A program made the position numbers and the translations under genes. The notes under the pieces were generated by a model. It was given only the letters and a program-made list of their open reading frames with translations. It did no database searches and was not told the origin of the DNA. 43,901 nt of DNA from Bacillota bacterium (lineage in GTDB: Bacteria; Bacillota; Clostridia; Oscillospirales; Acutalibacteraceae): contig JAEZGM010000020.1 in the NCBI GenBank assembly GCA_023416955.1, positions 1 through 43,901 of the forward strand. The letters run 5' to 3'. Of the stretch, positions 1 through 8,553 are shown in pieces. Every line of letters starts with the position of its first letter. Within the stretch, counting starts at the first letter, position 1.

Positions 1-76
1 ACACTCGTCATTATATCAGAATGGTGATGCTTTTTGCTTAAGCTTCTAATCTCACCCGCGTAGCGGGTGGATTTTC

Positions 77-106
77 GTTCTCCAAACGGCAAGACGTTTG
101 GAGAAC
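77..106. repeat. Perfect 12-bp stem hairpin
   Basis: The arms GTTCTCCAAACG and CGTTTGGAGAAC pair perfectly around a 6-nt loop. No T-run follows on either strand, so it is not a typical intrinsic terminator. A second small hairpin (CACCCGC/GCGGGTG) lies just before it at 53-69. It may be a REP-like palindrome. No gene can be supported between position 1 and the end of secF. Confidence 0.5.
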
Positions 107-120
107 CTGCTAAAGCAGAT

Positions 121-161
121 ACAAAAATATCCGGATTCGCCCGAGGCAAATCCGGATATTT
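121..161 (-). terminator. Intrinsic terminator after secF
   Basis: On the minus strand, about 33 nt after the secF stop, a 12-13 bp stem (AATCCGGATATT / AATATCCGGATT, arms at 149-161 and 125-137) is followed by a run of five T. This is a standard intrinsic terminator ending the secD-secF operon. Confidence 0.8.
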
Positions 162-193
162 CAATGTTGGCAAATATTTTATCTGCGGAAAAT

Positions 194-1147
194 TTATTTC
201 TCAGCCGCTTTTTTCGCCATCTTGTGGTTTTCCCACATAACATAAAGCGGGCCGGCAATGCAGATAGAGGAATAGCAACCTGTTATAACGCCTATCATCA
301 TCGGTAAAGCGAAGGTAACGATACTGGTCAGCCCAAAGACCTGACCGACTATAAATACGATTGCAATCGCCGAAAACGTACAGCCTGCCGTATAAAGCGA
401 GCGCGTAAGCGTCTGATTAATACTGGTATTCATCAAGTTGGAATACGGCGTTTTGGGGCCTAAAAGTCTGCGATTCTCTCTGACACGGTCATAGATAATG
501 ATCGTATCATTCAAAGAGTAACCCAAAATTGTCAGAACGACCGCAATAAAGTTGTCGTTCAGCGGGAAGCGGAAAATCACGAATGCGAAGTAAACCATTG
601 CCACATCGTGCAGCAAGGCAATAACTGCGGTAACACCTGCAGTCGCACCTCCGATTTTCTTAAAGCGCAGTGCAACATAAATAATCAACAGGACAAACGC
701 AAGCAAAACAGCTGTAAGACATTTATACAAAGTCTGCCGACCCATAGTGGGGTTCACCGAACTGGACTCAGACGCGGTAAAACCGGCACTCGGATACTTT
801 TCACCCAAAGCCTTTGCAATAGCCTGCTGGTCATTCACTGAAATTGAATTTGTACCCGCAAATGAAATGGATACATTATTCTTAGCAGAAGAACCATCCG
901 CTGATTTCACATTTTCCAGTATACGAACCGATACGTCTCTTTTCACAGTATCCTGTACGATTTTCTCCACATCTTCTTGCTGAATCGTACCCGAATAAGA
1001 ATACTTAATCACAGCGCCACCGGTAAACTGGATGTCCAGCTGTGTCCCGAAAATTACGTTGAAAATCAATCCGATCAGCATCAGGCCAATTGAAATACCA
1101 AAATAGATTTTTCTGTTCTCATAAAACCGAATACGAAAGGTTTTCAT
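194..1147 (-). CDS. secF: Protein translocase subunit SecF
   Basis: SecF works with SecD in the cytoplasmic membrane, using the proton gradient to help pull secreted proteins through SecYEG. The 317-aa product begins MKTFRIRF and has an N-terminal membrane segment. A periplasmic-type domain with the conserved FTGGAVIKYSYSG stretch follows, then five further membrane segments containing GYSLNDTIIIYDRVREN, the RND-like signature of SecF. The start at 1147 is chosen because a GGAGGTG ribosome binding site sits 8 nt upstream. This ATG overlaps the secD stop as ATGA, which indicates translational coupling. Length is normal for stand-alone SecF. Confidence 0.96.
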   Translation of the reverse strand: MKTFRIRFYENRKIYFGISIGLMLIGLIFNVIFGTQLDIQFTGGAVIKYSYSGTIQQEDVEKIVQDTVKRDVSVRILENVKSADGSSAKNNVSISFAGTNSISVNDQQAIAKALGEKYPSAGFTASESSSVNPTMGRQTLYKCLTAVLLAFVLLIIYVALRFKKIGGATAGVTAVIALLHDVAMVYFAFVIFRFPLNDNFIAVVLTILGYSLNDTIIIYDRVRENRRLLGPKTPYSNLMNTSINQTLTRSLYTAGCTFSAIAIVFIVGQVFGLTSIVTFALPMMIGVITGCYSSICIAGPLYVMWENHKMAKKAAEK

Positions 1148-2553
1148 GCTTTTGCACCTCCAAACAGCCATTTGTTGCGTGCAAACTTAAACCCGGAAAG
1201 GGATTTCGTCATCAGACGGGTAGCCGTCACGCCAAAGACAAAGTTACCGACAATACCGATCAGCAGCGTGTAGCCGAAAGAGTAAATGGAACCGGTTGTC
1301 GAAGGTCCAAAAATCCACGACAGTATGTTGGTGGGACCGAATACGCCCATCAAAATCAGCGCCACAATGATGACGGTGATATTTCCGTCAAAAATGGCCC
1401 AGAAGCTGTTGTCGTCGCCCTTCTGAATAGCGCCGTCAAGCGTTTTGCCCGCCCATAACTCTTCTTTGATACGGGAGGCCGTAATAATATTTGCGTCAAC
1501 ACCCATACCGATGGAAAGAATGATACCGGCGATGCCCGGCAGCGTCATTGTAAAGCTGTTGACGAACGGGAAGTACCCCGAAACAGCCGCAAAAGACAAG
1601 GCGGTCTGCCCGAGCAGCGCAATCACAGCCACCACGCCCGGAATCCGGAATACGAGAATCATAAACAAGCTGATCAGTATAAAGGCGATAATGCCCGCTA
1701 CTGTCATAGCATGCAGAGAAGACGAACCCAACTGGGGGCTGATGGTGCTGAAGTTCGTTGTTGTCAGTTTAAACGGAAGAGCACCGGCGTTAATTTTATT
1801 TGCCAAAGAGGATGCTTCAGCTGCTGTAAAATTACCGCTGATGGAGGCCTTACCGTCCGTAATCACAGCGCCCACATTCGGCGCCGAAATCCTGACGTCA
1901 TCCATCCAGATGGAAATCACCTGGTTTTGCAGCTTTTGAGTTGCATCAGCAAACTTCTTCGTGCCGCTGTCGTTCAACTCCAGACCGACCTCATAGTTGT
2001 ACTTTCCGGTTGTCTGATCCTGAATCATTCCTGCTTTGGCACTTTTGATATCGCTGCCCTGAAGAATGATGTTGGTAGCTGTGACCCCTTTAGGCGTTTT
2101 GTAAACAGGTTGTCCATCAGAACCGGTCTCGGTCGTGGTATATTCCCCACCTTCGCGGAAGGTCAGCATTGCTGTTGCAGACAATTCCTGAATCGCGCTT
2201 TCAGGGTCGAATGTTTTTTCGCCGTTTTTCCACGGGAAGCGTACAATAATGCGATCATTGTTATAATCGCTGTACAGTTCGTAATCTGTGATATGGCTTG
2301 CTGTTAAGCGCATCTCAATAATAGATTTTGCCGAGTCGATCTGGTCTTTGGTTGCTTTAACCTTGGTCTCAGGGCTGAATGTCGCTTCAACACCGCCGTT
2401 AATGTCGATTCCCCATCTGATATCACTGGCACCCTTTATGTAGGTGATCGTATTGTCCCCATTGTGCCCTTTCACACCGAAAGTTGCAGTATAGGTCAAA
2501 ACCAGTATGAGGAGGGCAACGATGAAAAAAACCGCTTTTGGAACTCGCTTCAT
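1144..2553 (-). CDS. secD: Protein translocase subunit SecD
   Basis: SecD is the partner of SecF in the SecDF accessory complex. The 469-aa product has an N-terminal membrane helix and then an extracytoplasmic region with the SecD hallmark DIRWGIDINGGVEATF. The C-terminal six-helix RND-type domain contains LPGIAGIILSIGMGVDANII. An upstream TTG at 2568 is in frame, but the GGGGGA ribosome binding site lies 7 nt before the ATG at 2553, so that ATG is chosen. A consensus promoter lies about 60-85 bp upstream. secF follows with a 4-nt overlap. Confidence 0.96.
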   Translation of the reverse strand: MKRVPKAVFFIVALLILVLTYTATFGVKGHNGDNTITYIKGASDIRWGIDINGGVEATFSPETKVKATKDQIDSAKSIIEMRLTASHITDYELYSDYNNDRIIVRFPWKNGEKTFDPESAIQELSATAMLTFREGGEYTTTETGSDGQPVYKTPKGVTATNIILQGSDIKSAKAGMIQDQTTGKYNYEVGLELNDSGTKKFADATQKLQNQVISIWMDDVRISAPNVGAVITDGKASISGNFTAAEASSLANKINAGALPFKLTTTNFSTISPQLGSSSLHAMTVAGIIAFILISLFMILVFRIPGVVAVIALLGQTALSFAAVSGYFPFVNSFTMTLPGIAGIILSIGMGVDANIITASRIKEELWAGKTLDGAIQKGDDNSFWAIFDGNITVIIVALILMGVFGPTNILSWIFGPSTTGSIYSFGYTLLIGIVGNFVFGVTATRLMTKSLSGFKFARNKWLFGGAKA

Positions 2554-2610
2554 GCGTATATCCCCCAATATGAATTCTATCTGTGAATGATCGCAGACGT
2601 AACATGATTT

Positions 2611-2639
2611 ATTATATTGTCATTACCCGAAAAAGTCAA
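2611..2639 (-). promoter_or_regulatory. Sigma-A type promoter of secD-secF
   Basis: On the minus strand TTGACT and TATAAT are separated by exactly 17 nt, which is near consensus. It lies about 60 nt upstream of the secD start codon. Confidence 0.8.
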
Positions 2640-2670
2640 TTCATTTAGAAATATAATGGTGCAAGTTGGC

Positions 2671-2702
2671 AAAAAAAAAGAGGATTCACCCTCTTTTTTT
2701 GC
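2671..2702 (-). terminator. Terminator after the aminotransferase gene
   Basis: An A-rich/T-rich hairpin (AAAGAGG / CCTCTTT with longer A and T tracts around a short loop) begins about 10 nt after the aminotransferase stop. It separates that gene from the secD promoter. The flanking A and T runs would let it work on either strand. Confidence 0.75.
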
Positions 2703-2712
2703 AAATGTACGA

Positions 2713-3990
2713 TTAAGCAGTCAGGAGTTTTTCCGCGGCGGCAAGCTGCACGCAAATGCAGAACAATTCCATGGCCTGTTTCAGTTCTCCGAGCGGCGGA
2801 TAAGTCGGCGCCACACGGATATTGCGGTCGTCAGGATCTTTGCCGTAGGGGAACGACGCGCCCGCTCCCGTCAAAACAACGCCGGCCTGCTTGCAGAGGG
2901 AAACCACCCGTGCCGCGCAGCCGTCCATGACGTCTACACTGACAAAGTAGCCGCCGTTCGGATTCGTCCACGAAGCGACTCCTTTTCCGCCGAGTTCCGT
3001 TTCCAGCGTCTGTGCCACCAGCTTGAATTTCGGCTCCAGAATCGCGCGGTGGAGCCGCATCTGTTCTTTCACGCCGTCCGCGTTCTTTAAGAAAAGCAGG
3101 TGGCGAAGATGGTTCAACTTATCCGGCCCGATGGTCTGGAAGGAATAGCGTCTGCTGAGTACGGCAAGATTGCTTTTGCTTGCGCCGAGCGCGGCAACAC
3201 CCGCGCCGGGGAATGTTATTTTGCTGGTGGAGGCGAAGAAAAGCGGAAGATCTTCCGTCCCGTTCTTTTTGCATTCCTCCCACAGGTTCAGCAAAGAATC
3301 CGGCGTATCGTTCAGGTCATGCACACAGTACGCATTATCCCAGAAAATCCGGAAGTCGGGCGCCGCCGGCTTCAAAGCGGCGAAGCGGCGAACGGTTTCG
3401 TCAGAATAGGTAATTCCGGTCGGGTTTGCGTATTTCGGCACGCACCAAATTCCTTTAATGCTCGCGTCGGTGGAAATAAGGCGCTCTACTGCGTCCATAT
3501 CGGGGCCGGTGGAGAGCAGCGGCACAGTTATGAGCTCGAAACCAAAGTATTCCGTCACAGCGAAATGGCGGTCGTATCCGGGCGACGGGCAAAGGAATTT
3601 CACCGCGCCCTGCCTTCCCCACGGTTCACAACCGGAAAAGCCGTGGGTCATGCCACAGGAAACCGTGTCGAACATCATATTCAGACTGGAATTTCCGCCC
3701 GCAAGCACATTTTCCGCTTCCAACCCCATCAATTCGCCCATCAGCGCGCGCACCTCGGGCAGGCCTTCCGGCAAACCATAATTGCGGCAGTCGTCGCCTG
3801 TGGAAGCCTTTACATCGGTTTTGGAATCCACCAGATCCAACATTTTCATAGAAAGGTCAAGCTGTTCAACCGAAGGCTTTCCGCGCGCCATATTCAGCTT
3901 TAACCCCTGTGCCTTAAACGCATTGTACCGTTCTTCCAATTCTTCCTTCTTTGCCGTCAATTCCGAGGCAGACATAGACTGGAATTCCAA
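2713..3990 (-). CDS. PLP-dependent aminotransferase, aspartate aminotransferase-like (PF12897-type)
   Basis: This is a fold-type I PLP enzyme that probably transfers an amino group between an amino acid (aspartate or alanine) and a 2-oxoacid. The N-terminal LNMARGKPS...QLDLS signature is typical of the PF12897 aspartate aminotransferase group described from Corynebacterium and clostridia. STSKITFPGAG carries the expected PLP-binding lysine. The ATG at 3999 touches the AAGGAG ribosome binding site with no spacer and the ATG at 3975 is 24 nt away, whereas an in-frame TTG at 3990 has a 9-nt spacer and is preferred (425 aa). It is monocistronic, with its own promoter and terminator. Substrate specificity cannot be read from the sequence. 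Confidence 0.85.
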   Translation of the reverse strand: MEFQSMSASELTAKKEELEERYNAFKAQGLKLNMARGKPSVEQLDLSMKMLDLVDSKTDVKASTGDDCRNYGLPEGLPEVRALMGELMGLEAENVLAGGNSSLNMMFDTVSCGMTHGFSGCEPWGRQGAVKFLCPSPGYDRHFAVTEYFGFELITVPLLSTGPDMDAVERLISTDASIKGIWCVPKYANPTGITYSDETVRRFAALKPAAPDFRIFWDNAYCVHDLNDTPDSLLNLWEECKKNGTEDLPLFFASTSKITFPGAGVAALGASKSNLAVLSRRYSFQTIGPDKLNHLRHLLFLKNADGVKEQMRLHRAILEPKFKLVAQTLETELGGKGVASWTNPNGGYFVSVDVMDGCAARVVSLCKQAGVVLTGAGASFPYGKDPDDRNIRVAPTYPPLGELKQAMELFCICVQLAAAEKLLTA

Positions 3991-4041
3991 TATGAGCATC
4001 TCCTTAAATCAATATGCAAAAAGCCGCGTTAATTCTTTATT

Positions 4042-4070
4042 ATTTTAGTATATTCAGGTTTTAATTGCAA
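4042..4070 (-). promoter_or_regulatory. Promoter of the aminotransferase gene
   Basis: On the minus strand TTGCAA and TAAAAT are separated by 17 nt, about 50 nt upstream of the TTG start. Confidence 0.55.
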
Positions 4071-4208
4071 GCGCATTTTCGTTTTCCTGCATCTTCTCTG
4101 TTTTTGCATATTTACAAAGCCGCTGCGCCCTGTTTTCTGTTTATCACGCCGATAAAATGCTTCACCATACCTGATACTAATAGAATGATAGAGTGTGTAT
4201 GAAACAGC

Positions 4209-5558
4209 TTACGCTTTATCATCTAAATAACGGATAGCCACTTTCAGACTGTCAACATTGTACGGTGTCGGTATATCCGGAATCAGCGCTTTGGGGTTCG
4301 CTGTTTCGTCTGGGCGCAGCCATCTTTTGCATGAAGCCTGCCCGGAGATCCCTGTATTGTTCAGCTGAAAACTCGCGTAATCTCCGTAGCAGTTCGGGCT
4401 GTTGGCGCTGGGGGTGCCAATCACGGTTCCCAGCTTACCGTCCTGCACCCAAACGGCCAGTTGGGTCGCTGAACTGAAAGTCCCTTCGTTCGTTAATACC
4501 ACCAATGAAATCTTTTTATTTCTGACTGCTGTACTTAAGTTGGGTTTGGATTCTACATATGCGGCACCCTCTTTTTCCTGTACAAGACCTTTTTTTGCTT
4601 CGCTATACAAATGAGAAAAACGCGTGTATACGCCATAACTTGGCGGACGCATAGCCATCATTGCCAGCAACTGCTGTCCTGTACTAGAATCTCCGCCCGA
4701 ATTGTCACTCACATCCACAATAACCTTAGTGAACCCTTTTGCAATCGCTTCGCTCAGCCGAATAGCGGCTTTGTCTATTTCAAGCCCAGTCTTACACTCA
4801 TTAAAATCGATATAAAAAATGTCCCCAATAACGGAGGTGGACACCACCCCGCTTCTTCCATTCCGACTGTTAGGATTTTGATCTATAAAACCGACGCGCT
4901 TTTTGACTGTTTGCGTACCGGACTTTATTGTCAGAACAACCGAACCCTTGCTGCAATCTACCCCTGATCGACTCAGAATAGGCGTAAAGCCAGAATATAA
5001 GGTTCCATTCCAGTATAAGCCCGCGCTGTTTTCAGCCGAAAAATAACGGTTTACCGTTTGAAATATTGTCTGAACCCCCACCCCACCGATTGCTATAACC
5101 TCCTGCTGCAAGCAGTTCCCCTGCTGATCGGTCAAATCAAGATGGTCGCCGTTCACCACCCAGAATATGTTTAGGAATGAATCATTCTCGAAATTTTGCC
5201 AGATTGCCGTGTGACCGTCTCCCATTGAAGCCAAGTATTCCCTTGAAAGCCACCTAAAATCATCGACTGTCATTTCTTTGTCAGCAGCCGTTAAAAATTG
5301 TTCTTTTGCCGCGGAGTATCCCTTCGGTATATCCCCCAAGGAAAACGCGGGGTGGGTGGATTCCAGAAGGGACACAAGCTGTTTAGCATCATCCTGTATT
5401 TGCTTTTTACCGATTATTTGGTATCCGGGCAATTCCGCACCCACAGCGGAAGCGGGAGCGGCGGTCTTTGCCGTCTGTTGATTGATCATACCCGGCAATA
5501 TACTTATTGCGACAATGAAAAGAAAACAAAAAAATGCTTTTATTTTCTGTTTGTGCAT
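4209..5558 (-). CDS. Secreted S41-family peptidase-like protein
   Basis: This is a 449-aa exported protein. Residues 1-41 form a signal peptide (basic MHKQKIK, then a hydrophobic stretch). The C-terminal half resembles the S41 (C-terminal processing/tricorn-like) peptidase core. VIVDVSDNSGGDS is the usual beta strand and Gly-rich turn, and TNEGTFSSATQLA contains the probable catalytic serine. LGTVIGTPSANSPNCYGD follows, where many family members have the oxyanion and substrate-binding region. No PDZ domain is obvious. The start ATG has a GGAG site at normal spacing. Its target is unknown. It is divergent from the ABC exporter operon, with no evidence that they act together. Confidence 0.8.
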   Translation of the reverse strand: MHKQKIKAFFCFLFIVAISILPGMINQQTAKTAAPASAVGAELPGYQIIGKKQIQDDAKQLVSLLESTHPAFSLGDIPKGYSAAKEQFLTAADKEMTVDDFRWLSREYLASMGDGHTAIWQNFENDSFLNIFWVVNGDHLDLTDQQGNCLQQEVIAIGGVGVQTIFQTVNRYFSAENSAGLYWNGTLYSGFTPILSRSGVDCSKGSVVLTIKSGTQTVKKRVGFIDQNPNSRNGRSGVVSTSVIGDIFYIDFNECKTGLEIDKAAIRLSEAIAKGFTKVIVDVSDNSGGDSSTGQQLLAMMAMRPPSYGVYTRFSHLYSEAKKGLVQEKEGAAYVESKPNLSTAVRNKKISLVVLTNEGTFSSATQLAVWVQDGKLGTVIGTPSANSPNCYGDYASFQLNNTGISGQASCKRWLRPDETANPKALIPDIPTPYNVDSLKVAIRYLDDKA

Positions 5559-5693
5559 ATAATCATCTCCAAATGATATATTACATGCAATAAAACAATC
5601 ATATTTCTAAACAGTCAATATAAAGGACTATTTTCCATTTATTTATGATTCTGATAAAAATATCGATTTTGATAACTGCGAAATAATATTATC

Positions 5694-5722
5694 TTGACAA
5701 ACCCCGTTTCAGTCATTATACT
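5694..5722 (+). promoter_or_regulatory. Promoter of the ABC-2 exporter operon
   Basis: A perfect TTGACA and TATACT are separated by 17 nt, about 65 nt upstream of the first permease gene. Downstream, the motif AAATCGA occurs twice within 25 nt before the ribosome binding site and could be part of an operator; that is only a suggestion. Confidence 0.8.
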
Positions 5723-5786
5723 GCATACACTTTTGCGGATTTACAAATCGATTCGCTAAAAAGTAAATCGAAAGGAAGTCGATACC

Positions 5787-6596
5787 ATGCTTGCAGTGGC
5801 AAGAGCAACCTATTTCAAAAACCGGATTACTCACAGGCGGGCATACCCGTATTCATTTATGCTGTCGCGAATCTTTGGGGGAATCATTGACGTCTGCTTT
5901 CCGGCCTTCATCTTTTATTTTTTATTTAAAGGGCAGGTTACCGGCAGCTTCACACGTTACGCGGGCACTTCGGACTATATGACCTATGTTGTTTTGGGGC
6001 AGAGCAGCTCCGTCATCGCTTTCGCGACTCTGATGAACGTGGGGCGGTGCATGATCAGCGAGATTCGGGAGGGAACGCTCGACACCTTCCTGCTTTCCCC
6101 GGCGTCGCGCATGGGCTATTTTTCAGGGTGCTATGTCGAGCAGCTGGGAAGATCTATTATCGAATTCAGCGTGGTGCTGATTGCCGGAATGATTCTGGGG
6201 GCACGCCTTTCTTTGAAGATGGTCATACTGACCGTGTTTTTCGTGTTGTTTTTATCAATCGCCTGTTTTTCCATTGCGGTTCTGGTTTCTTCGATTATGG
6301 TATTCACCCGCGATACCTATATTACGCAGAACACGTTCTTCGCGGTGATGAATCTGATTTGTGGCGTTTACTTTCCGACCGAGTACCTGCCCAAAGGGCT
6401 GCAGGTGCTCGCCCAAATTCTGCCACTGACCCCCGGACTGAAGCTGTTCCGCAACTGCGTGTTGGGCGGGCAAAGCGTTGCCGGTAATTTTCCGCTGCTG
6501 ATTCAGGTTGTTGTTCTAAGCACGATTTATATAGCGGCGGGGTATTTCTGGTTTAAAAAGATTGAGAAAAAACTAATTGAGCAGGTATATGCGTAG
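5787..6596 (+). CDS. ABC-2 type transporter permease
   Basis: The 269-aa integral membrane protein has about six hydrophobic helices. The motif EIREGTLDTFLLSPASR after the second helix is the typical cytoplasmic coupling segment of ABC-2 exporter permeases of the DrrB/YadH type. It is the first gene of a three-gene operon (permease, ATPase, permease), so the exporter probably works as a heterodimer of two different permeases with an ATPase dimer. The ribosome binding site is AAAGGAAG. The substrate is unknown; family members export drugs, lipids or polysaccharides. Confidence 0.85.
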   Translation: MLAVARATYFKNRITHRRAYPYSFMLSRIFGGIIDVCFPAFIFYFLFKGQVTGSFTRYAGTSDYMTYVVLGQSSSVIAFATLMNVGRCMISEIREGTLDTFLLSPASRMGYFSGCYVEQLGRSIIEFSVVLIAGMILGARLSLKMVILTVFFVLFLSIACFSIAVLVSSIMVFTRDTYITQNTFFAVMNLICGVYFPTEYLPKGLQVLAQILPLTPGLKLFRNCVLGGQSVAGNFPLLIQVVVLSTIYIAAGYFWFKKIEKKLIEQVYA

Positions 6597-6624
6597 TTAA
6601 TAGTAATAATATGGAGGGATTCTT

Positions 6625-7605
6625 TTGATTCAGGCGGAAAACATCAGCAAAACATTTACGATAAAAAACAAAAAACATTTCTGGAGCAAAGGTGTAAAAG
6701 AGCAAAAAGAAGCGGTTAAAAACATTAATATGCAGATTAAGCCCGGTGAAATTATCGGCCTGCTCGGAATAAACGGCGCCGGTAAAACCACCACCATCAA
6801 GATGCTGACCACCATGATTTCGCCTACCTCGGGCCGTATTGACGTGGACGGCATCGACGCGGTGCGCGACCCGTTCGCCGTGAAAAAAGTCATCAACTTG
6901 ATTACGGGCGGCGAGCGCAATATTTACTGGCGGCTGACCGCGCGTGAAAATCTGGACTACTTCGGCAGCCTTTACGGAATTCCCCGGAACGAGCTGAAAG
7001 GGCGGATTGACCACTGCCTTGAGGTTGTACAGCTCAGCGAAAGCGCGGATATCCCCGTTGAAAAATACTCCAAGGGAATGAAGCAGCGGCTCCAGATTGC
7101 ACGGGGACTAATTAATGATCCGAAATACATATTTCTCGACGAACCGACTCTGGGTCTGGACGTAATCATTGCGAAGGAGCTTCGCAGCTATATCAAAAAG
7201 CTGGCGGTCGAACAGAACAAAGGGATTCTGTTGACAACACACTATATTACCGAGGCAGACGAACTTTGTGATTACATCTATATTATTGACCACGGCGAAA
7301 CCATTGCGCAGGGCACGCCCAAAGAAATTAAAAAGCGGTACGCGGCCGCTTACAAAACGAACTTCTATTTCGACAGCTATGACGAAACTCTGTTTGACGA
7401 GTTAAGCGCGCTGGCGGACGTCTTAAGCGCCGAACGGAATCCCGAGCAGAACGAGCTTGAAATCATTTCGAAAATAGATATCATGGAAGCGGTCATGAGC
7501 CTGGCACAAAGGCATCGGCGGAAGCTGACGCAGATTGTTGCCAGCGAGCCAAGTCTGGAGGACTCCCTCGTTGCCGCAATCAAAGGGGAGGATCGCCATG
7601 CATGA
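6625..7605 (+). CDS. ABC transporter ATP-binding protein
   Basis: This 326-aa ATPase energises the two flanking permeases. Walker A is GINGAGKTTTIKM (near residue 50). The ABC signature region reads YSKGMKQRLQIARGL, Walker B is YIFLDEP with the catalytic glutamate, and the D-loop is TLGLD. LLTTHYITEADELCD supplies the switch histidine. The C-terminal ~90 residues form the accessory domain common in ABC-2 exporters. The start is TTG, fixed by a GGAGGG site 6 nt upstream. Its 3' end overlaps the start of the next permease by 8 nt, so the two are translationally coupled. Confidence 0.93.
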   Translation: MIQAENISKTFTIKNKKHFWSKGVKEQKEAVKNINMQIKPGEIIGLLGINGAGKTTTIKMLTTMISPTSGRIDVDGIDAVRDPFAVKKVINLITGGERNIYWRLTARENLDYFGSLYGIPRNELKGRIDHCLEVVQLSESADIPVEKYSKGMKQRLQIARGLINDPKYIFLDEPTLGLDVIIAKELRSYIKKLAVEQNKGILLTTHYITEADELCDYIYIIDHGETIAQGTPKEIKKRYAAAYKTNFYFDSYDETLFDELSALADVLSAERNPEQNELEIISKIDIMEAVMSLAQRHRRKLTQIVASEPSLEDSLVAAIKGEDRHA

Positions 7606-8401
7606 TTTTTTAACCGTTTGCTTCGGCGAAGTACGCAAGCAGAGAAAGAACTATTTTAATTCATGGTCAAACTATTTTTCACTGCTTCTTTGGCCCGTGC
7701 TGACCTTTTTCACAACGTACTTCACCTACTCCTCTTTTGACGTGTCGGTGCTCATCCCCTATCATCTGGAGGATACAAGGAGATTTATTACCTTCCTTGT
7801 AACCGGTTCATTGGGGTATAACTGCTTTTGGGCAATGGTACAGGGAGCGTGGCAGATTGAGCACGAGCGGGAGAACGGAACGCTGGAAATCGCGTTTCTC
7901 ACCCCAGCCAACCGTATGGCGATGATGTACGGGCGTTCGCTGGGCGGCTTTATTCACAACGTGTGGATGTTCGCCTGCTTCTCTATCATTATCATTTTTT
8001 TCAACTCTGCGGTTTCGGTAAAGATGGTTCTTTCCATTCTGTTCGGGTTCGTGATTCTGCTGATTGCGTCCACGATCTGGGGCGGATTCATGACTTCCCT
8101 TTTCATTGTGACGCGCGACTCGAATTTCCTGTTCACACTCTGCGATGAACCGATGAACTTTTTCTCCGGCGTAAAAATTCCGACAGAGGCGTTTCCGCTG
8201 TGGGCGCAGGTCGTTTCAAGCGTTTTTCCGTGTACTTACTGCATTTATATCATTCGGTCGATTTTCCTTGGCAGTAGTGTGAACGGCTGGAAAATCTTTG
8301 AATTTCTGCTCTCGATGCTGGCCATGCTTGTCATCACCGCCATCGTTCTGCGCTGTGCGGAAAAACGCAACCGGGAAACCGGAAACCTCCAATTTTATTG
8401 A
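7598..8401 (+). CDS. ABC-2 type transporter permease (second subunit)
   Basis: The 267-aa product has six predicted membrane helices. EHERENGTLEIAFLTPANR is the counterpart of the coupling motif in the first permease. The start at 7598 has a GGGGAGG site just upstream and lies inside the end of the ATPase gene. No clear intrinsic terminator follows; the regulator gene downstream has its own promoter-like sequence. Confidence 0.85.
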   Translation: MHDFLTVCFGEVRKQRKNYFNSWSNYFSLLLWPVLTFFTTYFTYSSFDVSVLIPYHLEDTRRFITFLVTGSLGYNCFWAMVQGAWQIEHERENGTLEIAFLTPANRMAMMYGRSLGGFIHNVWMFACFSIIIIFFNSAVSVKMVLSILFGFVILLIASTIWGGFMTSLFIVTRDSNFLFTLCDEPMNFFSGVKIPTEAFPLWAQVVSSVFPCTYCIYIIRSIFLGSSVNGWKIFEFLLSMLAMLVITAIVLRCAEKRNRETGNLQFY

Positions 8402-8433
8402 ACCGCTTTCTTTCCCCCAAAAACGGCGGTATA

Positions 8434-8504
8434 ATATAGTTAGTTCATTTGAAAACAGAACCAATCTCCATTTTCTTGGATGTTTTCTAAAGTGAACTGG
8501 CTAT
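8434..8504 (+). repeat. Shared leader element, copy 1 (upstream of the ArsR-type regulator)
   Basis: A 56-bp core (8444-8499) is repeated in inverted orientation at 11629-11684 with a single mismatch; similarity extends to about 70 bp with small differences. The element is itself an imperfect palindrome: AGTTCATTT/AAGTGAACT outside, GAAAACA/TGTTTTC next, and CCAA/TTGG inside, so its RNA would fold into one hairpin. It starts at or just after a TATAAT (8430-8435) and ends about 50 nt before the regulator start. It could be an operator, an RNA leader or a MITE-like mobile palindrome. Confidence 0.75.
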
Positions 8505-8553
8505 CGAACCATGATAGCAGGCTGCTCAATTTTGGAGGAAACGGTGCTATGCG

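Noticed and set aside
2554..2568. Earlier TTG start for secD
   Set aside because: The GGGGGA ribosome binding site lies inside this extension, correctly spaced for the ATG at 2553.
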